This document shows positions 11,801-22,095 of a stretch of DNA of 64,000 nt, piece by piece. The notes beneath the pieces are model-generated. The model saw only the letters and a program-made list of their open reading frames with translations. It made no database searches and was not told the origin of the DNA. The translations under genes and the position numbers were made by a program. The number at the start of each line of letters is the position of its first letter. The stretch's first letter is position 1. Source of the stretch: Anisodus tanguticus. Its lineage: Eukaryota; Streptophyta; Magnoliopsida; Solanales; Solanaceae. Location: assembly GCA_034509755.1 (NCBI GenBank), contig CM067552.1, positions 12,557,001-12,621,000 on the forward strand. Reading direction: 5' to 3'.

Positions 11801-12932
11801 CACTAGTATATAAAGTATATGTAGATGCATATATTCATTTAGACAACAACGGTTTATCGATTAGAAAACAAAATCGATGGGGAAATAATTTTTGAGCTTC
11901 TTTTCATCTTCATGCCCCTGCTCTAACTATGCATTCTGGCCTAAATAGAGTATTATTGACTATGAAGTTCATTTTAAAATCTCAATCAATTATCATATTT
12001 TTAAATAACATTTACTTGTAAAGTAGAAAAATAAAAGCAAAGGAAGACCGCAACCTTTGTCAAGCTTCTGGAGTGAGGATCTAATTTAGATTCTCGGGTA
12101 CCCTGTAACGGAAAACACATTCAGACCTCAAACTAATTCAATCTAAACTAACAGAGGATCTAATTTAGCAATCTAAACTAACATAAATCAACCTAAACTA
12201 CTTCAGACGAAACTAACAGAAATCAACCCAAACTAATTCAATCTAAACTAACAGAAATCAACCCAAACTAATTCAGACTATTCTCTATTGAATCATCAAA
12301 AAGTTGAACTATTTAACACACACAAGACTAGATATATCTCATGCAATTTTGATATTAAGCCAATACAAGCAAAAACCTAATGTTCTTCACTATGCAACAA
12401 CTTTAAGTGTTATTCATTACCTTTAACAAGACCGAGAGGAATTCGAGCGCAACGCCGCAACCTTTGTCAAGCTTCTGGAGTGAGGAACAGTGACAACAAG
12501 AGAGATGAGAGGTTGTGAGTGCGAGGTGCATAATGGCGAGGCTGCGTAGTGCTTAATGATAGTAGCAAGGGACAACGAAGGTCTCCAGTCTAAAAAGTAT
12601 GAAAATTAGGGCGTCGGTTGTGTATTTGTGTTTTAGTTTAGAAAGAAAAGTGGGCTCAGGGGTTGGTCGGACCCTATCAACCGGCCTGGGCCAAAAAATT
12701 AAACGCCCCAAAGCCCAAAACTAAATAATTTAAATGAGGGGGTGGTTTCATAGGGTCCGGGTCCGGATACCATGTCTCTATTTATCGGAATTGGAACTGG
12801 ACCCGACATTGATTGGTTCCTAATTTTACTATCCGGAACCTACCCGTTATTATAATATATCTACCCGGAACCTACCCGTTAGTGTCGGTTCTGGTCGGGT
12901 ATCTGGGTACCCTGTACCCGTGCTCACCCCTA
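8844..12932 (-). mobile_element. hAT DNA transposon with nearly full-length dead transposase
   Basis: Terminal inverted repeats TAGGGGTGAGC at 8844-8854 and GCTCACCCCTA at 12922-12932, flanked by an exact 8-bp duplication TGTATCAC (8836-8843, 12933-12940). Both are hallmarks of hAT elements. Subterminal regions are rich in GGGTACC- and ACCCG-type motifs in both orientations. A near-duplicate block lies at 9040-9150 and 9200-9365 (both contain GCATAATCTAGAAATTTGG-like sequence). Length 4089 bp fits an autonomous element. It entered E2 after E2 inserted. Confidence 0.96.
9463..11614 (-). pseudogene. hAT transposase (BED / RNase H-like / dimerisation), inactivated
   Basis: Reading starts at ATG 11614 with a lysine-rich N-terminus. 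A BED-type zinc finger region (WEHF, CDY, HLRSC) follows to about 11400. The RNase H-like fold then appears, with the motif TTDIWNS near 11065 and the second acidic site ITVDNASSN near 10875. An insertion domain leads to the C-terminal hAT dimerisation region (LMARDILAIPAS). A donor at 9618/9619 and acceptor at 9501/9500 give a short last exon ending at TAG 9463-9465. About 670 codons. It is broken by several stops. The most telling is TAA at 9779-9781, which replaces the conserved glutamate of the ASES(T/A)FS motif by one base change. Protein is otherwise well preserved, so loss of function may be recent. Confidence 0.88.
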
Positions 12933-13079
12933 TGTATCACCTCATTTTAGAGTGATCCCATTCCCTGAAGTCCTATTGAGGACAATCTCTCCAACCCCTT
13001 CGACTTTAAAGGTGGCGTTGCTTCATATGAACAACCTCTTGCCCGTGGTTAGGGCGTAACCGGATCATATGTGATCTGA

Positions 13080-13500
13080 ATACTCTGGCCCATTCCAGTT
13101 GCTTTGGCAGACTGAGTGTCCAATTACGTTTCTGCCTTTCTTTTGGCCTTCAGATCATTTAAGACCTGGAAAACTCTGGCCCACCTCACTAGGTGTCCAA
13201 TACTTTTCTGCCTTTCTTTTGGCCTTCACATAATTTAAGACCTGGAAACTTTGGCCCACCTTACTAGGTGTCCATTAATTTTCCTATCAAATGAATTCTG
13301 ACCCCACTCCAGTCGCCCGTAGGCTTTGTACGACTGAGTGTCCAGTATTATCCTTATCAAATAAATTTTGGCCCATCCAGTCGCCTGTAAGCTTTGTACG
13401 ACTGAGTGTCCAATATCATCATATCAAATAAATTTTGGCCCACCAGTTGCCCGTAGGCTTTGTACGACTGAGTGTCCAATATCATCCTCTCAATTAAAGG
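13080..13500. repeat. degenerate minisatellite inside E2
   Basis: Units of about 66-75 bp repeat in tandem. Three share GGCTTTGTACGACTGAGTGT (13331, 13395 and 13457 region). Two earlier ones share CTAGGTGTCCA with CTGCCTTTCTTTTGGCC. Another partial unit (GACTGAGTGTCC) lies at 13916. The array occupies the place of gag/zinc-knuckle coding sequence in related elements. No reading frame runs through it on either strand. Confidence 0.75.
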
Positions 13501-14058
13501 ATCTTCTGTCAGATAGGTGACAGGTTCAACCTCTTAAGATAAGCCATTATCTCTTTGTCTTCTTCCCTTGTGATTGGTGCCCAGGGAAATCCCTGGCGCT
13601 TGCTTAAGAGTGGTAACAGTTTTCGCACAGTCAGTGGATCTCTATCCTTCATATGTGCGAACATACTTTACACACTTGTCATAATTGCACTAAAATAATG
13701 GATTTTTTAAGTTTTGTTTACAATAGTCCAATCTTTAACCTGAAAGGAAGGAGATTCAATATCTGATTTTCGAGTGTAGGGAATATAAGTTTTTAATGAA
13801 AATACTTTCATATTCCCAGCCTTGCTTTACACACTTTTATTCATATATTAACTAAATATATTATTGATAAGGAAGTATTAACTTAGACCTTTTGGATTCT
13901 GGCCCACTTCAGTTAGACTGAGTGTCCATATCCTTCTTATCATAGTTCGGATCCTTTGTCTGGGACAGATATAGGCCTTTTGCTATATGACTGAACATCA
14001 TCTTCAGCCTTCTCCTCTTGTCCCAGTTGACATCCTCAGCCTCTCGTAGGCGCTTGTT

Positions 14059-14340
14059 TCAACCACCCTCGGGAGTGGTGACACCAACTCGTCTTTGATA
14101 TTTAGCCGTACTAGCATGACTATCAGCAGTATCTTGAAGCTCAGCATCAGATCCAGAGATCCCACCTTTGACGGAAACAGACCTGTAACTATCGTCAAAG
14201 AGAGAACTATAATTAGGATCAATCTTGAAAGCACGGTTGTTGTTTGAACTGGTAGCAAAACAGTCAACAGAACTGTTTTCAAGAAGAAAACCATAGCCAG
14301 ATTTAATCACACACTTGTCGACCAACATATTTCGAATCAC
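14059..14340 (-). CDS. unrecognised 93-residue ORF beside the E2 5' LTR
   Basis: An open frame of 93 codons starts 20 bp inside the 5' LTR. It is rich in Ser, Asp and Asn and has no similarity I recognise to copia gag. It may be a decayed gag start, 5' leader sequence or captured DNA. No zinc knuckle or membrane segment is seen. It ends just before the tandem-repeat zone. Confidence 0.25.
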   Translation of the reverse strand: MIRNMLVDKCVIKSGYGFLLENSSVDCFATSSNNNRAFKIDPNYSSLFDDSYRSVSVKGGISGSDAELQDTADSHASTAKYQRRVGVTTPEGG

Positions 14341-14345
14341 TAATA

Positions 14346-14360
14346 CAATCTTGTCTTAAA
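14346..14360 (-). other. candidate primer-binding site complementary to the element's own LTR
   Basis: In element sense the bases two positions after the 5' LTR read TTTAAGACAAGATTG. This is not a tRNA-Met-type site. It is the exact reverse complement of the element-sense LTR segment CAATCTTGTCTTAAA (14674-14660, and 4923-4909 in the other LTR). E3 has TTAAGACAAATTT at the same place (22884-22896), with a diverged partner in its LTRs. Self-priming is an inference from position and complementarity. Confidence 0.5.
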
Positions 14361-14362
14361 AT

Positions 14363-15508
14363 CGTTGGAATATGTAAAGCACGTACGGGAATAGTAAATA
14401 ACTATTACATTGATCGAAAGGATAAACAACAAAGAGGACAACAACAAGTTGTCAATATCTTGATCTTTAATTGAAACTTCAAATATGGAACTTGTATTCA
14501 GAAATACAAGAACATGAACTGCTACTCTTGTGGCTGGTAGATCCGCTGAGAATACGAACGGTTAAAGTCCTTTGTCTGTTAAGTTAACACCCGAAACACT
14601 TAGCAACCAATTAGATAAACCACAACACCACCGGTTGAGTCGAGAGATGACTCTCTGTCTTTAAGACAAGATTGCCCCCGTATATAAGCTTTACGGAAGT
14701 GTGGACAATAGTCTCCTAAGATGAAACAACAAACTATCAAGTGTGCAAAGCCTACACAAATGATCTCAGCGAAGAACACGAATAATGAAGATTGCTAAGA
14801 GAATGATTGCTATCAGGAAAATCTGATCTCTTTGTGGTGTTGTTAACTTGTTTTTCTATTCATGGTCTCTCCATGTTCATCTATAGAATTGAGCCAAGAC
14901 CTCAATTTATAGGTGTGCAAGATGGCCTTTCAAATGCCCCATAATGGCAATCAATTGTCATGTAATGGATGACATTTAACCCCCAAGTAATGCAACAACA
15001 TAATGGTCCAAGTAATGGCCATTATTGGGTGGATTCAATGCCATTGAAACCCCCTCAACAGCCAAACATTTGGGATTCCGTCGAGCAAACAATGCCTGGG
15101 AAGCACCGCGGCGCTGCAGCATTTAGCGCCGCGGCTCCAGAATGCCAAACAACCAATTAGCGCTGTGACTCAAATTAGCCAGAAGGCTTACTACCGACCA
15201 AGCGCTGTGGCGCTCCGCCACCGCGGCCCTTCTCGGCTCCGCGGTTCGATCCATACCATCTTACACCTTGCACAATCCTTTCTTCGTTTACCAACGTGGA
15301 ACACTTGTTATTTATCCAATAACCTTCCATCATTCTATGTCTCAAACATTTCACTTACATACCAATATCTCTTTCATTAACGAAATTTACGGTACTTGGC
15401 ACTAAGATTGCACGTGTGTGGAAATGACATTTCCGATGTGCGGGGCCTCAATTGTTCGAGTCATAAATAATGGGATAAACTTAATTTCACATTAGTAAAT
15501 TCTCAACA
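14363..15508 (-). repeat. 5' LTR of E2
   Basis: Pairs with 4652-5793. The inner end is CGTTGG, where the other LTR has TGTTGT, and the outer end is CTCAACA. It contains an extra block of about 47 bp near 14487-14533. The TATA motif, complementary segment and GAGTC-containing hairpin block are all conserved with the other LTR. Right-hand duplication ATAGC is at 15509-15513. Confidence 0.92.
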
Positions 15509-15513
15509 ATAGC

Positions 15514-17814
15514 TAACATATAAGAGTATTTATGTATAATAACTACACTTTAAGGAAAATTATAAAGCTATATTGTGTATTCTAATTACCCCTCATAATT
15601 ATATTGTATTCACATGTCCAAAGAGGATTATTCTATCACCATATCAAATACTCCAAACTAATTGGGTAACTTACATATACCAGCAGCATAAGAATTCCAA
15701 TAATGTTATCTAAACAGTAATTGTAAATCATATTTATTTTACTCAGCAGCTCCCGTCGGTGCTTCTCCATATCAGCATGGGCCAAGAAAGGACATTTACC
15801 GCTCAAAAAAGAGCCAGAGCACTCCCTACAACCGTCACCCCCAACGGCACCATCCGTAGCCGCTCCAATTCTGTGTTAACACCCAGAATGAGAATCTAAT
15901 TGAAGAAACTAATCAAATCCTCGCCGAAATCCGATCCGATCCTATAAGGACCCGGATGATCAACCCGAGACTTTCATGAGTCTTAATGAAGTCAATTTTC
16001 ACGTCGCTGATCCCACCCCCCACTGTCATCTCCGTCCAAAACCAGCTTCGGTAAAACCCTTCTTCCTCCGGTGTATCTCATATCTAAGTGTATTCTCAGA
16101 TCCAAGTGATTTTCTATTTATTTCTTATATCTCAGATCTGAGTAAAGTGTAAAATAGAGTGTTTCTTTCTGTATTTTTTGCTTGTATTTCGAATGAGGTT
16201 TTTTTGTATATAAATGGATATCGTGTATTTTGAATACAGCTGAATATCTTATAGTTTCTTGCATTTCTGTTGTTTAAATACAACTGAATTTAAATATAAT
16301 AAGTTGAATACTGTATAAAAATAGCTACGAATGAATACAGTCGAATAAAATACTTCCGAATTGAATACAACAAAATTGGACTACAGTCGAATTTGAATAC
16401 ATGTCACTGTAAGCTATGAAATGTAATTAGCAAAAGTGTAGCTATGGTTTAAAAACAAAAAATTGCACGGTTTCCCTTCAAATAAGCTGATCTTTAATTT
16501 TTCCCCTTCAAATGGGCTGGTCTTTAACTTTTGCCCTTCCTTTCATTTAATGATTTTTTTCTGATCAAAATACCCTCGACGTAAAAACTCAACTTCATTT
16601 TTCTTTAATCATCACCCGCGTGTGATGTTGTTTTTCACTCTACCAAAAAGTCCTAAAGTTCTTTTTTCTCTTCCTTTCCTCCATTTTTTGCATTCATTCT
16701 CTATGTTTCTGCTCAGCAATTTCAGTGCAATATCGACGCGTCGTTCTTCTCCTTTCCTCCATATTAACATTCATTTTCTGCGGTTTTGATTAGCTATTTC
16801 AGTGGAATATCGAAGCTAACAGTAAGTTCTTCTCCATCAATTCAAGCTTCAAAATCTCTCCACCTCTACGATTTTATCCATTTTGTGATTTCAGATTGAC
16901 ATACTTTTTCTCCTTTATTTGTTTTTACTATTATATCTGCTTTAAATCTTCAAACAGACTGAGTGAATGAATTGTTGCTTTTGTTTCTGCTATTTGAATG
17001 AATTATTGCATAAAAATTTAAATCATTGCATATTTGAAGGGATTTTGTCGTGATTTGACAATTTCGGACAAATTTTACATTCAGGCTTCAGCTATTTTGA
17101 GAATTATCTGAAATTAGAAAAGGTCCGGGAAAATATCAAAATCAATACCAATTTGGAGGAAAAAAGAAGAAAAATCATGAATTCACCTCAAATTCCACAA
17201 GCTTTTTCTCCGGTTTGAAATTTGTATAATAAGTGTTAAAATCTCGAAATTCAAATATAAATTAAGTCAGATTTTAAATTTTGAATTGCAGATTTCTTAA
17301 GTGAGCTGACAAATCATGATTTTTTTGGAGAAAGTTCATGTTTTGTGTTTTACTATAAAGAAGTTTTACCTGTGGGGCAAAGTATATGTTCTTCTTTTAG
17401 GTAGTAATTGTCTTATTTCTGTAAAGATATGCCTTGTGCGGCACAATTTATATAGAACTCTACAGGATATTGAAGTACATGTTTTTCATTGAGATACAGT
17501 GAAGGAGCAGAATATGCTTCGTACATAGTAGAATCAGCTTCATATCTCAAAAGAGCTACCGCCTGAGTCTGTTTATACTCATTTGCTTTTCTCTTCTCTT
17601 CGCTCTGTGTTCTTCTTTTTCTGTGTTACCTTCATTTTCATTCTGCTCCCTTTGTTTCCATCAAGCGATTGTTGAATTTGTTATGCGTTGTTCTCTGTCT
17701 GCTTATTCAATCAGTTTAATTGGCATTTCTGTTGTATAAACGACCATCACCTGATAAAAAAGAGTATCGCAACACAGATCAATAAAGCTCAACTCAAAAG
17801 TGAGTGTACGGTGC
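15514..17814. other. non-coding region upstream of the Tubby/HIPL pseudogene
   Basis: Mostly A+T-rich with no clear retroelement. About 15740-16070 is less A+T-rich and has short open stretches, but no product is recognised. A variant repeat (CTTCAAATAAGCTGATC / CTTCAAATGGGCTGGTC) sits at 16478-16535 and looks like old transposon sequence. Pyrimidine-rich DNA from 16600 to 17000 could be a decayed promoter and 5' UTR of the Tubby-like gene. F-box and N-terminal Tubby exons are not found. Confidence 0.45.
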
Positions 17815-19455
17815 TTATTTACGTTGAACAAGCATCATGCTTCAAAGGGAGGTAGCACTTGTATTGGCAAATTAAGGTATGGCTTTCTTATTACTGATGG
17901 GGTGAGTGATAAATCTTAGACTGTGTTTAATGATTCTTTTTTCTTTTTGGCTAGATCAAATTTCCTCGGAACCAAGTTTACCATATACGATTATGTTCTA
18001 CCTTACGCTGGAGCCAAACTGGTGAAGAGCCATTTCACTAGGCTTGTGGGCTCAAAACAAATGAATCCTAGAGTTCCTGTGAGTTGAATGTACGTGGAGC
18101 CAGGTGAGGCTTTGCTGCTAAACAAATTAAATGCTCTCTTTGCACTATGGATAAAAAACAATTTGATGCATGGAATTTTCCTCTTCTAGTAATGATTACT
18201 AATGGTAGATAAATCATGTTATGCAACTAGCAGGAGGGCAAAAAGAATGCATTGTCTGATGGATGCATTCTTCAATTTTCCTCAAAATAAGAAGTCCTTG
18301 CTCGGAAAAATTATGAGGGTTGATATTGATAACATACCAAGTGAGCATTTTGATTTTTTACAATAAATTAGCACTAAAATTAAAAGGCAAATTTTCTGCC
18401 TTGCACTTTCTTGAGTTATGTCACGAGACACTAGGTGATTTTTCATCAGGTCAAGAAGAAATATCAGACTTTGGACGTTGGGGTAACTATTCGGTTTCTC
18501 AAGACAATTTTTATTCACAAGATAAAGATTTGCAGCCTGAAATTTAGGCGCTTGGACTGACAAATCCTTGGTGGTGTAGCTTTGATTTAGAAAGGCCTTT
18601 TTACTTTATCTATGCGAATGTTGATCAGGTTTAAAGACAATCTAGCTATAACATCTCAGGTTGTTAAGATCTTTTTCAACAGATCACCGTAACATGCTAC
18701 CTGGTATCTTGAGGCTGAGTTTCTGACAATCATTTGAAAATTTTAATCGTGCAGGATCACTATGAAGAAGTTGACATCATCACGAAAGGAGAAAACTATG
18801 GGTGGAGCATGTATGAAGTCCTTTCCGCTTTAAAAATGCTTCAGCTGATGATTCCGCCCATCCCATCTTCTCAGTGTTAGGATACAGCCATTCTGGTGTA
18901 AATAAAAAGGTTGGATCTGCAGTCATATCAGGTGGCTATGTCTAGCGCTCCCAGACTGATCCCTGCATAAATAGAAGGTAAATATGAACACCCTTTGGAT
19001 ATAAGATTGAAGCAACTTCAAATTTTACAAAGCACACTTAACATAAGGATGGTTACATTTGCAGTTACCTGGAGTATAGCTCTCATACAGGTTGATTTTC
19101 CAATGGGCAATAGTGATTCTTCCTCTCTTCCAATTCGATTTCTTCGATCCAAATCAAGCGGTCTTTGTCTGAGCCTATAAAAACTCAAAGAGAAGGTTCA
19201 CTGGTTCTGAAATATAAGGCTCTCAAATGGCATGAGCAGCTCCAATGCTGGTGTTTGAACTTTCATGGTCGGGTAACTGTCGCCTCCATGAAGAACTTTC
19301 AGTTGGTGGCTTCTCCAGAGAATGGTGTGGTGGCTGGACCAGAACACGAGAAAGTTATTTTACAGTTCGGCAAAGTAGGATTGGACATGTTTACAGCATT
19401 CCAGGCATTCGCCTTGTGCCTTAGCAGCTTTGACACTACAATTACTTGTGAATGA
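17815..19455 (+). pseudogene. Tubby-like F-box protein (TLP) pseudogene, interrupted by HIPL sequence
   Basis: Pieces of the tubby domain occur in order. ASKGGSTCIGKLR ends at a donor (17876/17877). SNFLGTKFTIYD... runs 17955-18103 with a premature TGA. RRAKRMHCLMDA runs from the acceptor at 18235. Then, after foreign sequence, VDFPMGNSDSS and WHEQLQCWCLNFHGRVTVAS through GPEHEKVILQFGKVG to the terminal CLSSFDTTITCE and stop at 19453-19455. Introns are kept, so this is not a processed copy. Tubby-like proteins bind phosphoinositides, and plant ones also have an N-terminal F-box, missing here. A conserved stretch of about eight residues before AFQAFALC is deleted, and frameshifts occur near 19180. 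It cannot be functional. Confidence 0.87.
18262..19076 (+). pseudogene. HIPL-type (glucose/sorbosone dehydrogenase-like) gene fragment inside the TLP pseudogene
   Basis: Three exon-like blocks resemble plant HIPL proteins, which carry a beta-propeller quinoprotein dehydrogenase-like domain and are secreted or GPI-anchored. NFPQNKKSLLGKIMR runs to the donor at 18340/18341. QEEISDFGRWGNYSVSQDNF through LGLTNPWWCSF runs 18450-18628. DHYEEVDIITKGENYGW through VISGGYV runs 18755-18977. Splice sites are conserved, so genomic DNA was moved. A stop replaces the Trp before ALGL (about 18547) and another follows SGGYV. The first block joins the upstream Tubby exon in frame (MDA to FFNF). The right junction is near 19076. 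Confidence 0.8.
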
Positions 19456-20020
19456 CTTGTCTTTCAGGTTTGTCTCTACAGAAGTTCAAATTTACAAACA
19501 ACCATTTATTACATGGTCTTTCACAATTCTCAATGTAACGAGGTGGAAAATTTTATCAGTTCACTCTATAACTTTGTCAGTTGCATTGAATTTTTTAATC
19601 TAAATTCTTGTTTTTGGTCGTCTGGGAGTTAAATTCGAGTATCTTTTTCACATGATAATGCTTTTCCTTGATGAGAGATTTGACTCCACTTTCTCCTACA
19701 TTTCAGTTTTAATATTCAAAGGTCATCGGTGTGTGCATATTTTGTGCTAGAGAATCCCTCAAGGCTCTTCGAGCTGGTCGTGCAATTAGTTAATTACCAA
19801 AAGAAATTCACAGTAATTATGGTTTAGCGTTCTGTTTTAAGCTTGTTGTGTTACATAAACGAAAGATGATGTTCAGTGTTGTTGGACTTAGGTATTATTG
19901 GTGTTGTATTAAATCTGACTATTAAAATAGACGGTACTAAATCACTTATTGAAACTATTTGCGATTGTATAGAAGTACTACCACCTCCAAGTCCCAAAAA
20001 TCCAAATCACCCACCACCTA
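19456..20020. other. spacer between TLP pseudogene and hAT remnant
   Basis: A+T-rich, no recognised gene. Sequence from about 19920 (with a proline-rich reading near 19980-20020) may already belong to the hAT element that follows, whose 5' end is not identifiable. Confidence 0.4.
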
Positions 20021-20680
20021 TTGAACAAACTAAAGAAGAAGTGTTGTCTTAAATGCAAAAAAATATATAGGTTTTACCAACAAGAAAGTGCTAGTAACCT
20101 ACTGGCTTCCATACCATCTTCTTCTTCTTCTTCTTTAACACAACCTCACAAAAGACATGTTGTTTCTGCGGCTAGTATTGAAAGCCTCAGAAATAGAATG
20201 TGCGGCCGTACCGCTACTAACCAAATTAGCGAGTTTGATATTTTTGTTTTGCAGGGTTCTGTACCGTACCAAGCAGTTCTCAATGAAGAAGGACGTGAAG
20301 ACTTGTTGAAATACTGGAGGGGGAATGAGAAGACCTTTCCGACACTTTCAATGATGGCCCGGGATGTTTTGAACATTCAAGCGTCATCAACTGCGTCTGA
20401 AAGCGCTTTTTCTGTCGGCAGATATCAAATAGGAGAGCACAGACACTCATTAGCCGGAGACAGCTTGGAGATTGTAGTATTATTCAGAGATTGGATACGA
20501 ACGGATCGGAGAAGGTGCGGTTAATCGGAGATCAACGAAGAAGAAGACGAAAACTACAACAAAATCTTATCCGAAGGTGGTGGAAGCGACGTGGATCAAT
20601 TTGACCAACAAATATCAATTCCAACCGAAGAACCACAGGAAATTATCAAGAAACTAGAACATGTTTTTTTCAGAAAGTAA
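20021..20680 (+). pseudogene. hAT transposase C-terminal fragment
   Basis: Shows the hAT dimerisation region: LKYWRGNEKTFPTLSMMARDVLNIQASSTASESAFS, read here in two parts (LKYWRGNEKTFPTLSMMARD, then VLNIQASSTASESAFS), followed by HRHSL and VLFRDWI. The conserved glutamate in ASESAFS is kept, unlike in the hAT at 8844. A TAA at 20522-20524 interrupts the frame. An acidic tail typical of the family (EEEDENYNKIL...) continues in frame to TAA 20678-20680. DNA-binding and most catalytic residues are missing. Confidence 0.85.
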
Positions 20681-21104
20681 TTTTTTTAATTGTAATTTTA
20701 TTATGTAATTTGCAACTTTTGGACAACACCACAAAGTTGCAATTTCGACAATTGTATTTGTATTACAAAAAAATCATGTCTATTAAATAATATAAGAGAC
20801 ACAAAAACAACATTGACATGTTTTTATTACACTATCTTGTCTTGTTTAATTATTGAGTTTTTTTATACATATGTTATTAAAAAAAAAAAAAAGAAGGAAA
20901 AACCGCCCGGATCCCGATCCCGATCCCGCCCCCGACCCGATCCCGCCCCGACCAGATTCCGACGGGATCGGGATCGGGACGGGACTTCGGCAAATCCCGC
21001 ATGACCCGCCCCGCCCCGATCCCGCCCCCTTCACCCTTCCCATCCCGCCCCGACCCCGCCAAACCGGCCCGCCAGTCCCTAGCCCGACCCACTGGCCAGC
21101 CCTA
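20021..21104 (+). mobile_element. 5'-truncated hAT transposon
   Basis: Carries the C-terminal half of a hAT transposase, then non-coding DNA, then a G+C-rich subterminal array of GATCCCG/GCCCCGA motifs (20905-21095). It ends in CTGGCCAGCCCTA at 21104. Read on the minus strand that end is TAGGGCTGGCC, a typical hAT terminal inverted repeat. No matching left terminus or 8-bp duplication of CACAAAAC (21105-21112) was found upstream, so the left part is lost. Confidence 0.7.
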
Positions 21105-21499
21105 CACAAAACTGGTTATGCATTTACAAAGGAGTATCAATACCAGTTAAAATAATAATAGTAGTAGATCGCCCGATTAGTTAAAGCGTAATTTGTTTTG
21201 GACAAGTTCAGGATGAAAGTGATGTCTTTTGCCATTTAACTATAGACTTTATTTTTTTACGTTTAACGAAATTATTTATAACCACATAAATATATTTGAC
21301 TTGTTTTAGACCACAAAATTTAAAAGTCTTCCTTTATATTTCTTATACTCTATGCTCAATCAAACTACGTCCCATATATTCGGGCTGAGGGAGTATTTAT
21401 TTGAGTCTCTTTATCCAAAAGTTGAAGGTTTTTATTTATAACTACTGCAAAAGTGTAATCAAACACTTCATAGATGTCTGCTTCTTAAGCAAACACCAA
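21105..21499. other. spacer before the gypsy remnant
   Basis: A+T-rich sequence with no recognised coding capacity. It probably contains the 5' leader of the gypsy element whose gag becomes readable near 21500. Confidence 0.35.
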
Positions 21500-22095
21500 A
21501 ATGTTCTGAATGATGTAATGACATTGAAATTGCGATTGTTTCCGTTCTTCTTAAGAGAGGACGCCTTGGATTGGTTGGAAAGGCTAACTAATCATTCTCT
21601 TCATATATGAAACGACCTTGCGACAAAGTTCTTTCCCAAATACTTCTCACCAGGGAGAATGACTCTTTTGAGATATGACATTTTGGCATTCAAGCAACAT
21701 CCCAACGAAGCATTACATGAAACATGGAAGAGATACTGAATAATGCTAAAGGGGTGTCTCAATAATGATACAACCGAGAGAATAATACTTTAAATTTTCT
21801 ATCGTGGACACATCCATGTTAAATTAATTGGCCAAAGAAAAAATCATGAACAAATCATACCAAGAGGAGATCACGACATTGGACAAGATGGCGGATATAA
21901 CATTTGCTTCGCAATCAAGAGCTAATGTGCCTCAAGGTGAGCCTAGCATGGTGCATATCACTAGAGATATGTAAGTCCAAAGTCAAGTAATTGTGAATTT
22001 GACAATACTTGCCAAGGCTCAATTATAATATGCTCAGGCTTCAAAGCTAGTTAATGCAATAGATAATGTTTAAGGGCCGATTTCAACCAAATAAG
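21500..22095 (+). pseudogene. Athila-type Ty3/gypsy gag remnant, first fragment
   Basis: Readable as a gypsy gag: LKLRLFPFFLREDALDWLER, then DLATKFFPKYFSP, LLRYDILAFKQHPNEALHETW. This is the retrotransposon gag domain pattern of Athila/Tat elements. Stops occur within it (for example in LHI*NDL at 21608-21610). It is cut at 22095 by E3 and resumes at 28277 and again at 37573. Bases 22091-22095 (ATAAG) are one copy of E3's duplication. Confidence 0.8.

Larger units (their letters stand above)
5794..14362 (-). pseudogene. Tork copia gag-pol remnant (E2), split by hAT
   Basis: Decayed minus-strand coding sequence. RNase H and reverse transcriptase lie between about 5800 and 7760; a PPGSKPLGCK-like motif is readable around 7600-7625. 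The integrase C-terminal part (TGQVGPKTVDC) is near 8060 and the catalytic core (KYFVTF, LLKSKNEAIEA) near 8380-8480. Protease/GAG-pre-integrase sequence is split by the hAT and resumes at 12941-13030. No long open frame survives. The region where gag and zinc knuckle should be (13080-13950) is occupied by degenerate tandem repeats. The match to E3 (VNKYKTYFVTF-type integrase, PPGSKPLGCKW reverse transcriptase) identifies the lineage. Confidence 0.85.
4652..15508 (-). mobile_element. Tork-like Ty1/copia retrotransposon E2, interrupted by a hAT transposon
   Basis: Two direct LTRs (4652-5793 and 14363-15508) bound an internal region encoding decayed copia proteins on the minus strand. The five bases ATAGC flank both ends (4647-4651 and 15509-15513), so this is one insertion. 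A purine tract (reverse complement of ATCCCCTCTT at 5794-5803) adjoins the 3' LTR, as expected. Without the hAT insert at 8844-12932 the element is about 6.8 kb. The LTRs differ by many substitutions and by a roughly 47-bp insertion near 14487, so it is old. The usual tRNA-Met primer site (TGGTATCAGA) is absent beside the 5' LTR; see 14346-14360. Confidence 0.93.

Noticed and set aside
20853..21155. Open frames rich in Asp/Pro or Arg/Gly on both strands
   Set aside because: They are translations of the GATCCCG-type subterminal repeats of a hAT element, open because the repeat lacks stop codons.
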